Part shown: positions 42,642 to 51,442 of the stretch, piece after piece
Layout of the letters: each line of letters opens with the position of its first letter
Position numbering within the stretch: the first letter of the stretch is position 1
Assembly: GCA_036822055.1 (NCBI GenBank)
Contig: DAISIK010000005.1
Location: forward strand, 56,156-120,155
Direction: 5' to 3'
Source: DAISIK01 sp036822055
GTDB taxonomy: Bacteria; Verrucomicrobiota; Verrucomicrobiia; Opitutales; Puniceicoccaceae
Length of the DNA: 64,000 bases
Program-made: the position numbers and the translations under genes
Notes under the pieces: generated by a model
What the model was told of the DNA's origin: nothing
What the model saw: only the letters and a program-made list of their open reading frames with translations
The model's database searches: none

Positions 42642-45071
42642 ATGGACTGGTTGATCGCAATTGCTCTCCTCTTCCCTCTCGTGGGGGGCTTCCTCGTCGC
42701 CCCGCTCGGTCGGGTGCTGGGAAAGCACATTGGATGGCTTGCCTTGGGTTTCCCCGTAGTATCCTTCGCGTCGATACTCGGAGCGGCGGTCGTTGGGGGG
42801 AGCCAGCCTTCACAGATCGTGGAGTGGTCGTGGATCCCCAGTTTGGGGATCTCCCTCAGTTTTTTGGTCGATGGGCTATCATTGATCTTTGGGTTGATCG
42901 TGAGCGGAGTGGGCATCCTGGTTTTTTTCTACGCCAACCGCTACTTCCACGGGAATGAGGGGAATCTGAACCGGTTCTATGCCTACCTGACTCTCTTCAT
43001 GGCGGCGATGCTGGGCACCGTGTTCTCCGATAATCTGATTCTTCTTTTCATCTTCTGGGAGTTTACCGGGATCACCTCGTTTCTGCTGATTGGGTTGTTG
43101 CACAACAAGGAGGCTTCTCAGGCGGGGGCGCGAATGGCGCTGCTGGTCACTGTCTTCACGGGCCTTTTCACGTTGGTGGGGATCATTTTGGTTGGGTTGC
43201 TATCGGGTACCTACTCACTGGCTGAGCTAATGCAGACTGATCGTCTGGGCGGACTCGACCCATTCTTTGTCAACTTCGCCCTCTTTCTTATCCTTTTGGG
43301 GGCCTTTGGAAAATCGGCTCAGTTTCCGTTCCACTTTTGGCTTCCAAGGGCAATGGAGGCTCCGACCCCGGTCAGTGCCTACCTGCACTCGGCAACCATG
43401 GTCAAGCTGGGGGTCTTTCTTGTGGCACGCCTCTTCCCCGTATTTCATGAGGCGGCTCTTTGGTATCCGCTGGTTACACTGGTTGGCTTCGGGACAATGG
43501 CATGGGCAGCTTTCCTTGCGTTGCGGTCCAACCAGCTGAAGGCGATCCTTGCTTATTCAACGGTCACCCAGCTGGGAGCATTGATCGGCTTTTACGGGCT
43601 GAGCGCCCATGGGGGTGTTTTTGCCGACTTTTTTCACATCCTCGATCACGTCTATTACAAGGCCGCCCTCTTCATGATCGTGGGGATCATAACCCATAGC
43701 ACGGGAATCAAAGACATCCGTGAGCTGGGTGGATTGAAGCAATCGATGCCATTGATGGCGGTGGCTGCGGGGATTGCTTGTGCCTCGATGGCAGGTTTGC
43801 CGCTGACCATGGGCTTTGTATCCAAAGAACTGTTGCTGGCGGATATGACGGATGCCATCGCGGCAGGTTCAGCGGTTGCCGTCTTGGCCCTGGTCCTTTT
43901 CTCGCTGGCAGTTTTTTTCAAAGTCGCTTTTACCGCCAGGTTTTTCTTCCAGATTTTTACTGGGCCGGTGCCGGAGGGCGTCACGGCCCATTTTCACAAG
44001 CCGGGTATTTTACTCCAGTTGCCGCCCCTGATTCTCGTTGGGATCAGCCTGATCCTTGGCTTGATTTTGCCATTGGCAGGAGGGCTTCTGGATTATTTCA
44101 CGGTCGCTGGTCTTCAGACCAGGGAGAGCTATCTGGCCTACATTCACTTCAATATCGATCTGGTCATCAGCCTCCTTCTTTTGGCTGCTGGTTACTGGTT
44201 ATACAAAAGAGGGGTGCGCGATGGGTGGACCTGGACCTACGTTCCAAAATTGATGCGATTCGATCTTGGCTTCGAAGCTTTCCTCAAGTCATTCAACCGG
44301 TCTTGCGTCGGAATCACCAAGTTTGTCCGCTCTGAGTCTCCCACTCAGTACCTGACCATCATTCTGGGGACCATGCTGTTGATTCTCGGCGGGTATCTGG
44401 TGCAAACTTTTGCTTCCAACAGTGGTGGGGCCTTTGAAATCGGAGCTTGGAGCGCCGACATTGCAGTCGCCCGAGTCTTCGCGGTTGTTTTGATCATCAT
44501 TGCTTGTTTGGGGGTGGTTTTTGTTCGCCAGTGGACCACTCAACTTATCTTGCTTTCGATTGTCGGGTTCTTGATCACCTTTTATTTCGTACTCTATCGT
44601 GCACCCGATCTTGCCATGACGCAGATTCTGGTGGAGGTGGCCACCCTCCTGCTGATCTTGCTTTTGCTTGGGCGTTTTCCGAAATCGGCCCAAGAGAGGG
44701 AAGCTCGGGACCGGAAGTTTGGATTCTCGACCATTCCAAACCTCTTGATTTCCGGGGGTATTGGACTCGTCATTACAACCAGTATCCTGATCATGAATGC
44801 AGTGCCGCCAGAAACCCGCCTGGGAGATGCGATTCTTGCCCAAACCTATGATTTGGCGGAAGGGACTAATGCGGTGAATACAATCCTGGTGGATTTTCGC
44901 GGGTTGGATACCTTGGGGGAAATTGCGGTTTTGCTGATTGCGGTCCTTGGCTCGTTGGGTCTTTTCTTTAGGTATAAGCGCACCGACCGGGAGCGGCGTC
45001 AGCGCGCATTGGGAGCCCCCGGTTTTGGGATCTTTCACAAGCAGCCGAGGGAAGGGGAGGATCAGCCATGA
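42642..45071 (+). CDS. mrpA: Na+/H+ antiporter subunit MrpA with C-terminal MbhD/MrpB-like region
   Basis: 809 residues. Proton-pumping NuoL-like membrane subunit, about 20 helices. The conserved loop and Glu/Lys path include FGKSAQFPFHFWLPRAMEAP, TPVSAYLHSATMVKLGVFL, and FHILDHVYYKAALFMIVG. The C-terminal region (PDLAMTQILVEVATLLLILL) is the MbhD/DUF4040-type extension. First of seven mrp genes joined by 4- or 1-nt overlaps, so a single polycistronic mRNA with coupled translation. Confidence 0.96.
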   Translation: MDWLIAIALLFPLVGGFLVAPLGRVLGKHIGWLALGFPVVSFASILGAAVVGGSQPSQIVEWSWIPSLGISLSFLVDGLSLIFGLIVSGVGILVFFYANRYFHGNEGNLNRFYAYLTLFMAAMLGTVFSDNLILLFIFWEFTGITSFLLIGLLHNKEASQAGARMALLVTVFTGLFTLVGIILVGLLSGTYSLAELMQTDRLGGLDPFFVNFALFLILLGAFGKSAQFPFHFWLPRAMEAPTPVSAYLHSATMVKLGVFLVARLFPVFHEAALWYPLVTLVGFGTMAWAAFLALRSNQLKAILAYSTVTQLGALIGFYGLSAHGGVFADFFHILDHVYYKAALFMIVGIITHSTGIKDIRELGGLKQSMPLMAVAAGIACASMAGLPLTMGFVSKELLLADMTDAIAAGSAVAVLALVLFSLAVFFKVAFTARFFFQIFTGPVPEGVTAHFHKPGILLQLPPLILVGISLILGLILPLAGGLLDYFTVAGLQTRESYLAYIHFNIDLVISLLLLAAGYWLYKRGVRDGWTWTYVPKLMRFDLGFEAFLKSFNRSCVGITKFVRSESPTQYLTIILGTMLLILGGYLVQTFASNSGGAFEIGAWSADIAVARVFAVVLIIIACLGVVFVRQWTTQLILLSIVGFLITFYFVLYRAPDLAMTQILVEVATLLLILLLLGRFPKSAQEREARDRKFGFSTIPNLLISGGIGLVITTSILIMNAVPPETRLGDAILAQTYDLAEGTNAVNTILVDFRGLDTLGEIAVLLIAVLGSLGLFFRYKRTDRERRQRALGAPGFGIFHKQPREGEDQP

Positions 45072-45616
45072 AGAATCCGGGCTCTTATCTTTTCCGTTCG
45101 GCGGCAACGATCTTATTCTTCCTGCTCAACGTGATGTCACTCTACCTGCTCTTGAGAGGGCATAACCTCCCTGGGGGCGGTTTCATCGCTGGCCTGGTCA
45201 GTGCCGTTTCGATCATTCTTATTGGGCTGGCTCGCGGCTTTGAGGAGATTGAGAAACTCCTTGGGATTGACCCGTTACGGATGGCCTCGATTGGCCTCCT
45301 GATCGCCGTCCTTACGGCCATGCTACCGTTGCTTGGATTCTTTCCTGGAAACGCCCTCTTTGAACAAACTATGTTTCATGTGAACACGGGTGCCTTAATG
45401 GGAGAACTTCATTTTGGCACAACCCTGCTTTTTGACATTGGCGTTTTCCTTGTCGTGGTGGGCATTGCGGTAAAGGTAGTGATGGTTTTTGCCCGTTCTA
45501 CTTCTGGAGCCTTCGCCCTTCCTGCGGATCGCATTCCTTACTACGCCTCGTCGATTGAAAAACCGGTTGAGGAGCGTGCGGACAGCGCTACGGAAAGGAC
45601 TGAAGATGGTCGTTGA
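45068..45616 (+). CDS. mrpB: Na+/H+ antiporter subunit MrpB
   Basis: 182 residues. Four membrane helices; family core LLRGHNLPGGGFIAGLVSAVSI and HVNTGALMGELHFGTTLLFDIGVFLVVVG. Charged C-terminal tail. ATGA overlap with mrpA (45068-45071) and 11-nt overlap with mrpC. Confidence 0.95.
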   Translation: MKNPGSYLFRSAATILFFLLNVMSLYLLLRGHNLPGGGFIAGLVSAVSIILIGLARGFEEIEKLLGIDPLRMASIGLLIAVLTAMLPLLGFFPGNALFEQTMFHVNTGALMGELHFGTTLLFDIGVFLVVVGIAVKVVMVFARSTSGAFALPADRIPYYASSIEKPVEERADSATERTEDGR

Positions 45617-46010
45617 AACCGCGATACTGGTGGGGTTTTTGTTTGCCACGGCAATTTACCTGATTCTGCAGACGAGTTTTGTCAGGGTGCTTTTTGGCGT
45701 CGTTATCCTGTCCAATGCAGCCAACCTTTACCTCTTGTCGACCTCTGGTGTCCCCGGAGATCGCCGTGCACCGATCGCTCTCGACTCCGAGGTGCCGATG
45801 ATGGATCCGATTCCACAAGCCCTAATTTTGACGGCGATTGTTATCGGTTTCGGGGTGATCGCCTACTTCGTGGTCCTTCTCTATCGGATCTTCCTCGACC
45901 ACGGAACGACCAATGCGGCTGAGCTCTTTGCTGAGAGCAGCTTCCCAGAGGAGGATCAGCCCGAGGAGATGCCGCAACCTGAGTCAAAGAAGGGAGGCTC
46001 TAAGCAATGA
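45606..46010 (+). CDS. mrpC: Na+/H+ antiporter subunit MrpC (NuoK-like)
   Basis: 134 residues from ATG 45606; an ATG-like upstream frame into mrpB gives no homologous sequence. Three helices: ILVGFLFATAIYLILQ, VLFGVVILSNAANLYLLS, DPIPQALILTAIVIGFGVIA, with the conserved DPIPQALILTAIVI. Acidic C-terminal tail (SSFPEEDQPEEMP). Overlaps mrpB by 11 nt. Confidence 0.94.
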   Translation: MVVETAILVGFLFATAIYLILQTSFVRVLFGVVILSNAANLYLLSTSGVPGDRRAPIALDSEVPMMDPIPQALILTAIVIGFGVIAYFVVLLYRIFLDHGTTNAAELFAESSFPEEDQPEEMPQPESKKGGSKQ

Positions 46011-47536
46011 ATCTGGCTGCTGTTCCTTTCCTTATCCCGTTCATCACGGCGATTCTCTTGCTCGTGTGGAGGTCCTCCTCTCCTGCTCGGCGGATCTTCA
46101 TTGTCAGCTCGGTCATCGTCCAACTCGGCATTTCACTCTCCTATGTTTGGCTGATCTACGAGTCTGGTGAACCGTTGGTCCTTGCCGTTGGGGGTTGGCG
46201 GCCTCCGCTGGGCGTCGTGCTGGTGGTGGATTTGCTCTCGGCGATCATGCTTAGTTTGTCTGGTCTGATGCTCCTGGGCGCGGTCCTCTTCAGGTACTTC
46301 ACCATATCGCCCCTGATTGAGCATCCGCTACGCCAGCCGCTTCTGCAGTTTCTGGTTGCCGGGATCAATCTAACCTTCATCACTGGCGACCTATTCAACC
46401 TGTTTGTTGCCTTTGAGATCATGCTGATCGCTTCCTATGCCCTGTTGAGCTTGGAAGCCGACGACTGGGATATCAAGCAGGCCTACCCCTACCTGGCCAT
46501 CAATCTGGTTGGAAGTGCGCTCTTCCTTGCTGGGGTTGGCTTTGCCTACGGTATTTTTGGGACCCTGAATATGGCCGATATTGCGCGGTTGGCTGCTGCG
46601 GCTCCCGACGATCCTCGGGTGATGTTTCTCGGGCTCTTATTGGCTCTGGTTTTTGGGGTCAAGGCTGGCATCTTTCCCCTTTATTACTGGCTGCCAAATA
46701 GCTATCCGATTCTACCTGCCTCGCTTGGCGCGCTCTATGCCGGGATGTTAACCAAGGTGGGGATCTACGTCCTCCTCAGAACCTTTGCGACGGTCCTGCC
46801 TCATTCTTTGAGCGACGTCCACTATCTGTTGGCTTGGGCTGGTGGGTTGACGATGATCTTCGGAGTCCTCGGTGCGATTTCGAGAAACTTCATCCGCGGC
46901 ATCCTTTCCTACCATATTTTGAGTCAGATCGGCTATATGGTTCTGGCAATCGGTCTCTTCACTCCGTTGGCGATCGCAGCCTGCATCTTTTATATTATTC
47001 ACCACATCATCGTTAAGGCGACCCTCTTCCTGATTGGGGGAACCGTGATGTGCTTGAATGGGACGGATTCGCTCGACCGAACTGGCGGATTGTGGAAGGT
47101 TGCCCCGATCCTCGGAATTGCCTTTCTTATCCAAGCCCTTTCCCTCGCCGGGGTCCCGCCCCTGAGTGGTTTTTGGGGGAAGTATTTGATTTTTGTTGAG
47201 GGTGCCCGACTCGGGGTTGAATCCGGGGGTGCCGATTACTTCATTCTCGTTCTCCTCGGGGTTATTGCAGGGATTCTAACCCTCTACAGTATGCTGAAGA
47301 TTTGGATGGGGGCATTCTGGAATGATGCTCCGGCCGATCACCAGCCGCGCTTGCACGATCGACGCTGGGTCTGGATGACGATGATTATCCTCTTTTTTTG
47401 CGGGATCTCACTGGTGATCGGTTTTGGAGCAGAAATCGTCATCCGTGTTTCGGTAGCAGCGGCCGAGATGGCTATGGACCAAGCGGGCTACATTGAAGCT
47501 GTTCTATCGACAGAAGGAAAGGGGGTGGCACCGTGA
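46007..47536 (+). CDS. mrpD: Na+/H+ antiporter subunit MrpD
   Basis: 509 residues, about 14 helices, homologous to NuoM/NuoN. Conserved NLTFITGDLFNLFVAFEIML, VKAGIFPLYYWLPNSYPILP, AGMLTKVGIYVLLRTF and SYHILSQIGYMVLAIG with charged residues for proton translocation. ATGA overlap with mrpC and TGATG-type junction to mrpE. Confidence 0.96.
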   Translation: MNLAAVPFLIPFITAILLLVWRSSSPARRIFIVSSVIVQLGISLSYVWLIYESGEPLVLAVGGWRPPLGVVLVVDLLSAIMLSLSGLMLLGAVLFRYFTISPLIEHPLRQPLLQFLVAGINLTFITGDLFNLFVAFEIMLIASYALLSLEADDWDIKQAYPYLAINLVGSALFLAGVGFAYGIFGTLNMADIARLAAAAPDDPRVMFLGLLLALVFGVKAGIFPLYYWLPNSYPILPASLGALYAGMLTKVGIYVLLRTFATVLPHSLSDVHYLLAWAGGLTMIFGVLGAISRNFIRGILSYHILSQIGYMVLAIGLFTPLAIAACIFYIIHHIIVKATLFLIGGTVMCLNGTDSLDRTGGLWKVAPILGIAFLIQALSLAGVPPLSGFWGKYLIFVEGARLGVESGGADYFILVLLGVIAGILTLYSMLKIWMGAFWNDAPADHQPRLHDRRWVWMTMIILFFCGISLVIGFGAEIVIRVSVAAAEMAMDQAGYIEAVLSTEGKGVAP

Positions 47537-48009
47537 TGCCCTCACTCCTGATGAACTTGGCGATTGCTCAGATCTGGCATCTTTTGATGGGCGGAGGCGT
47601 TGTCGGATTGGTACTGGGCTTTGCTTTCGGCTTCGTTCTCCTGAGGTCTTTCAAATCGCTCCTGCGGAGTGACGAATACGTGCGGAGATTGGTGAACTTT
47701 TTCAGGTTCTTCCTGGTTTTTATCCGGCAGTTTGTCCTGTCGAACCTAGTTCTGGCTCGGGCCATTCTTTTCAAGAATTCAAATACCCTCGATCCCAACT
47801 TTTTCACCTACAGCCTGGAAGGGCTGCGGAGATGGGAGATCTTTCTTTTGTCCCAGTGCATCAGCCTGACACCCGGGACGACCTCGGTGCAAGTGAGTGA
47901 AGACTTCAAAACTTTGATCATTCACGGCTTTGATGTTGATGAGCCTGAGGTGATGCGCCGGGAAATTGACGAGACCCTCAAAGCCGCAATACTGGCCTTT
48001 TCACGATGA
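47536..48009 (+). CDS. mrpE: Na+/H+ antiporter subunit MrpE
   Basis: 157 residues from ATG 47536 (a GTG at 47533 adds one residue). Two membrane helices then a soluble domain: LVLGFAFGFVLLRSF, VNFFRFFLVFIRQFVLSN and LSQCISLTPGTTSVQVSED, FDVDEPEVMRREIDETLK, all family blocks. Overlaps mrpF by 4 nt. Confidence 0.94.
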   Translation: MPSLLMNLAIAQIWHLLMGGGVVGLVLGFAFGFVLLRSFKSLLRSDEYVRRLVNFFRFFLVFIRQFVLSNLVLARAILFKNSNTLDPNFFTYSLEGLRRWEIFLLSQCISLTPGTTSVQVSEDFKTLIIHGFDVDEPEVMRREIDETLKAAILAFSR

Positions 48010-48338
48010 TCGAAACCCTTATCTATATCTCTGGACTCGTGCTGGTCGTAGCGATTGGACTGGGTCTTATTCGGATGTGGCGGGGCCCCAGCATTCTCGA
48101 TCGGCTCCTTTCATTTGACCTCATTACGACGGCCACGGTTGCGATGATGGGGATTCTTTCGATTTTTTGGCAAACTGATGTCTTTCTCGAGTTGATCCTC
48201 ATCTTCACCATGTTGGGCTTTTTTGGCGTGGTGGTGTTTGTTTTCTATCTGGATCAGCGGTTGGAGGACTTCTCCCAGATTGATGAAAAGGAGCCGAAGC
48301 TACCCGAGAACAACACTAACGAAGGAGGGGAGGGCTGA
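48006..48338 (+). CDS. mrpF: Na+/H+ antiporter subunit MrpF
   Basis: 110 residues, three helices: LIYISGLVLVVAIGLGLIRM, RGPSILDRLLSFDLITTATVA with conserved Asp (LDRLLSFD), and LELILIFTMLGFFGVVVFVF. ATGA overlap with mrpE; stop overlaps the mrpG start by one base. Confidence 0.94.
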   Translation: MIETLIYISGLVLVVAIGLGLIRMWRGPSILDRLLSFDLITTATVAMMGILSIFWQTDVFLELILIFTMLGFFGVVVFVFYLDQRLEDFSQIDEKEPKLPENNTNEGGEG

Positions 48339-48682
48339 TGGAGACCTTGCGAATGATCCAGGAGGTGGTCGTAGTGTTGCTGGTTTTGGTCGGTTCGATC
48401 TGGATTTTGATTTCCGGAATTGGCTTGATCCGATTGCCAGACATTCATTGCCGTTCGCACTCTCTCGGAAAAGCTGCGACGATGGGGATCACCTTGGTGC
48501 TCCTCGGAGTCGGGCTGAGCCTCGGGTTTGAGGAGGCTGGGTTGAAGGTCGTCCTGGCGATCGTTTTTCAATTTCTGACCATCCCGATAGCCGGGCACCT
48601 TTTGCTCTACCTCGCCTATCGCAAGAATCATCCACGCTGGCGGGAACGTCCCGTCGACCAAGGACGGATGGAAAGTGAATGA
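48338..48682 (+). CDS. mrpG: Na+/H+ antiporter subunit MrpG
   Basis: 114 residues, three helices: VVVLLVLVGSIWILISGIGL, IRLPDIHCRSHSLGKAATMG, LKVVLAIVFQFLTIPIAGHL. The R-x-P-D-x-x-x-R-x-H motif is the family signature. Last canonical mrp subunit, with ATGA overlap to the next gene. Confidence 0.95.
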   Translation: METLRMIQEVVVVLLVLVGSIWILISGIGLIRLPDIHCRSHSLGKAATMGITLVLLGVGLSLGFEEAGLKVVLAIVFQFLTIPIAGHLLLYLAYRKNHPRWRERPVDQGRMESE

Positions 48683-49362
48683 GCTACGAAATTGACCTTG
48701 GTGGCCCACAGAAGACGGCGTCGCTGTCGTTTTTTCGCTGGGCCATCATCGCAGTCCTTCTGGTTTTGACTGCGGGAGTCTGGGCGGTATTTTGGCAATT
48801 GACGTCCGAGGACACCAGCAAACCAGAGGATGAATTGGGCTCAGCGCATTCCAATGAGCGACCAGACTCAAACGGAGGACTGGCGGCGAATCGAAAAGTT
48901 GAGGTTGCTCTGACTTCAGGCGATTCGATTGCTTTGCGGCGATCTGAGATTGAAGCCACGGGGGCATTGGCGGGAGTCGATCAATCGAGACCCCAATCCT
49001 TGGTCGGAGAGCAAGAAAATACGGTTCAGGGAACTGCTCCAGCGGGAGAATCCGAGTCGGAAGTCAGCTTTGAGGAGGTGTGCAAAAACCGTTTTCTATG
49101 GCCGCAGCGGGTGAAGGTATTGAAGTCCTTGGCGCCGGCGGTTTTGTATGAGGGAATCCAGGTATCGACCTCCACGGTTGAGGCAGGCCGGGAATATTAC
49201 CTCTTGCGGGTCAGCAACGGAGGAGTGGCGCTCCTGGTCGATGGAGAAGAGGTCCATCTGGCCCCGGAACTGACGGATTTAATGGAGCGGGTGCAAAAGG
49301 ACCGAAAGCTTGCTCGAGAAGCATTCGAGATTGAGCAGCGCCGCCGACACGGCAACCGCTAG
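48679..49362 (+). CDS. Membrane-anchored protein of unknown function, eighth gene of the mrp operon
   Basis: 227 residues, overlapping mrpG by ATGA, so in the same transcript with coupled translation. A single N-terminal helix (RWAIIAVLLVLTAGVWAVFW, about 20-40) and an acidic, Ser-rich linker precede a C-terminal domain (FLWPQRVKVLKSLAPAVLYE, STSTVEAGREYYLLRVSNGG, VALLVDGEEVHLAPELTDL). Not a canonical Mrp subunit. The C-terminal domain looks like the small periplasmic SH3-like or beta domain found in many verrucomicrobial envelope proteins. Its fixed position suggests a regulator or assembly factor of the antiporter (inference). Confidence 0.78.
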   Translation: MSYEIDLGGPQKTASLSFFRWAIIAVLLVLTAGVWAVFWQLTSEDTSKPEDELGSAHSNERPDSNGGLAANRKVEVALTSGDSIALRRSEIEATGALAGVDQSRPQSLVGEQENTVQGTAPAGESESEVSFEEVCKNRFLWPQRVKVLKSLAPAVLYEGIQVSTSTVEAGREYYLLRVSNGGVALLVDGEEVHLAPELTDLMERVQKDRKLAREAFEIEQRRRHGNR

Positions 49363-49546
49363 TCTGGAGAAGCGTGGGTCGGAGAGCCCGTGAGCGGAGA
49401 GTTCGGAAAGGATATACGAAACTTACGAATGGTCGGGAGCATAGAGCTGAGAGTTTAATTCGGAGAGTCGGTGGCCGAGCGCTTTTAGGGTGTGGATCGA
49501 GTCAGAGAAAGCGTGCTGGAAAAGGTTGTCCACGAAATTCACTAAA

Positions 49547-49580
49547 GGGTAGGGCGTAGGGCTCAGGGCTTAGAGCGTAG
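49547..49580. repeat. Low-complexity GGG-rich tract
   Basis: Imperfect repeats of the type AGGGCGTAGGGCTCAGGGCT in gene-free DNA downstream of the mrp operon. Confidence 0.6.
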
Positions 49581-50432
49581 ACCATGTTGGTGGAGGTCGA
49601 GAAGCTGATCGGGCTCGACATAGGGAACAATTGAGGAAGCTTAGCCCAAGTTTCTTATGGTAGGCTGGGAAAAGGCATGGAAACAAGGGGGTGTTCCCGA
49701 TTCTGAATCACGTGAGACCCGGAGACGCAAAGGGATCGTGACGAAGAAGGTCCTCCTTGAGGTGATAGGCTCGGGATACCGCGCCCATCCGGGTGGAAAG
49801 CTGGATAAGGTCGGCGGAAAGGACGAGAAGAAACTGGATTCTAAAATCCTCGTCAGGGACGAACGGAGGTGAGTAGGATTAAAAGCCAATGGTGCGACCT
49901 TTTTGCAGTGGTCTAAATGCTTCACATTGCCAATTCAAAACCATTGACTCGCCGACTTCTGACCGAAAGCGCCGCTTGGGAGCATGGCGGAAGAACCAGT
50001 TCAACGAGCTCCGCCACTGCTCGACCATCTAATCAGCCGGTTTACGCTCTGCAATCAACGTTTCGACAAAAGTCCGCGCCGTTTCCACGGTGGCTGGTTC
50101 ATTTCGCTTGGCGAGATGGCTAAGAAACCAGTGTTTCGGGTGAGCGGCGCTGGACAGGCCTGGGATGGGCCCAAGGAAACCAGGAGGGAACTGTGGTAAT
50201 CACTGCCCCATCGAAGATCCCGCCGGGATCGCGCAGGACCGTCCAGCCCACTGGGGCGGATGCAACCATCCCGATTCAATCTGCAGGGTAACCACTCACC
50301 CCCCCAAATCCACCATGGTCGAATCCACCGCCGCTACCCGGAGAATGCTGATTGTGAAACGCTTACGAGACGTTGCTGGAAGTTCCGCCGATGCAAGCAC
50401 CTCCCACCAATTAGCCTGAACTGGTTACGGTG

Positions 50433-50627
50433 ATGAAACTCGATAGGGTTTCCGATCTCACACAAGACAAAATATAGGTGATTGGACTCGTAGAAAACCC
50501 CGGACCGGTTCCTTTTGAAGATGGAATGTCCATTCTGAACGCGGTCAGAAAAGCTGGAGGTTTAAAGCGGAGAGCCGTGGTCGGCAAAGAAATCGTTGTT
50601 ACCAGCCCAAGTCGTAAAGTGAAGTAG
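50433..50627 (+). pseudogene. Fragment of an SLBB-domain (polysaccharide-export type) gene
   Basis: In one frame: ATG 50433, MKLDRVSDLTQDKI, an amber stop at 50475-50477, then VIGLVENPGPVPFEDGMSI, LNAVRKAGGLKRRAVVGKE and a second stop at 50625-50627. The V-x-G-x-V-x-x-P-G-P-V-P-x-x-x-G-M-S-x-L-x-A-V-x-x-A-G-G pattern is the SLBB beta-grasp domain of polysaccharide export and competence proteins. The rest of such a protein is absent, so this is a remnant. A GTG at 50478 could start a 49-codon peptide. Confidence 0.55.
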
Positions 50628-50863
50628 CGCTATGCTGGGATATCCGGATCTTTCAAAAAAGAAGAGTGAGAATCTTTTTATAATTCAATCCTCATCGCTA
50701 AAGGAGATATAATCTAGGTTGCCGAACGAGTCCTCTAGGAAATACAACCAGTCGGAGGTCTCAATTCCGTTCGTACGTCCCTCGGTCACTCCTTGAGACT
50801 CCTCGACGTTGGCTAGGTCAGAAAATCTTGCGAATCAGCTGAAAAATCCTAATTTATTATCTT

Positions 50864-51070
50864 ATGAGTGTTACGGAAATACAGAAAATGACTCCAGTAG
50901 AGCGACTTAGCACGATGGAGGCGCTTTGGGATGCAATGTGTCATGAGGAAAAGGAACCGACCTCGCCCGACTGGCACGGTGAACTCCTAGACGCGCGGCG
51001 CGCCAAAATTGCCTTAGGTGAAGCAAAATTTGTGTCCCTTGATGAGGCAAAGAAACGAATCCTAGGATGA
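50864..51070 (+). CDS. Antitoxin, addiction-module component family (TA1)
   Basis: 68 residues (MSVTEIQKMTPVERLSTMEALWDAMC, SPDWHGELLDARRAKIALGE, FVSLDEAKKRIL). This is the small helical antitoxin type often named putative addiction module component, paired with a RelE/ParE-like toxin. The same layout recurs in the 52034 antitoxin (about one third identical by eye), so TA1 and TA2 are paralogous. ATGA overlap with the toxin. Lower GC than the flanking core genes. Confidence 0.85.
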   Translation: MSVTEIQKMTPVERLSTMEALWDAMCHEEKEPTSPDWHGELLDARRAKIALGEAKFVSLDEAKKRILG

Positions 51071-51423
51071 GCCGATTCTCTGTATCGATGGTTGGGGAAG
51101 CCGTTGAAGACGTTCTTATCGGCAAACAATTTTATGAAGAACATGAAGCGGGTGTTGGTGCTTATTTTGCTACATCGGCATTAGCTGACATAACCTCACT
51201 TAGTATATACGCTGGAATACACTCAGTTCATTTTGGTTATTTTCGCTTGTTGATGAAGCGGTTTCCATTCACGGTGTATTATCGAAAAGAGCAGAATCTG
51301 GTCGAGGTGATTGCAGTTCTTGATATGCGGAGGGACCCCAAAACCCTTCGCTCGATATTGGCCGAGCGGAAGAGCCAACAAGGCGCTGGTATCAACTCCG
51401 AGTCGCTGCGCTCCTCTCCGTAA
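51067..51423 (+). CDS. RelE/ParE family toxin (TA1)
   Basis: 118 residues, RelE/ParE fold: FSVSMVGEAVEDVLIGKQFYEEHEAGVGAYF-type start, IYAGIHSVHFGYFRLLMKRFPFTVYYR, VIAVLDMRRDP. ParE inhibits gyrase and RelE-like members cut mRNA; which applies cannot be told. The last 18 residues (SQQGAGINSESLRSSP region) lie in the attC-like DNA, as is typical of cassette-type genes. Stop at 51423 is 15 nt before the first intron. Confidence 0.85.
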   Translation: MSRFSVSMVGEAVEDVLIGKQFYEEHEAGVGAYFATSALADITSLSIYAGIHSVHFGYFRLLMKRFPFTVYYRKEQNLVEVIAVLDMRRDPKTLRSILAERKSQQGAGINSESLRSSP

Positions 51424-51442
51424 TACAGCTCATCGTTAGTGC
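51373..51442 (+). other. attC-like inverted-repeat element, interrupted by the first intron
   Basis: GCCAACAAGGCGCTGGTAT on the left and ATACAGCTCATCGTTA on the right. GCTGGTAT and ATACAGC pair with one extrahelical G, the outer AAC and GTT pair, and the layout resembles an integron attC site with the intron inserted in the GTTA core (51435-51438). Pairing in the middle is weak and no integrase is present, so this is a tentative call. Confidence 0.35.

Larger units (their letters stand above)
49363..50863. other. Gene-poor accessory boundary, 1.5 kb
   Basis: No intact gene is credible here. Short open frames (for example 49657-49872 and 49984-50199) have no recognisable domain and no ribosome site. 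Landmarks are a low-complexity tract (49547-49580), a decayed SLBB fragment (50433-50627), and a 49-codon minus-strand frame without start (50685-50834, ending WLYFLEDSFGNLDYISFSDED) that may be a remnant. The region marks the switch from the conserved mrp operon to the toxin-antitoxin/intron array. Confidence 0.6.

Noticed and set aside
49462..49535. tRNA-Ser-like stretch (GGAGAG...GTGGCCGAGCG)
   Set aside because: No matching 3' acceptor strand, anticodon arm does not close and no CCA end; no tRNA can be folded.
49657..49872. 71-codon plus-strand frame in the gene-poor region
   Set aside because: Basic composition, no domain, no ribosome site.
50685..50834. Minus-strand 49-codon frame ending in WLYFLEDSFGNLDYISFSDED
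   Set aside because: No start codon, short and unsupported; noted only as a possible remnant.
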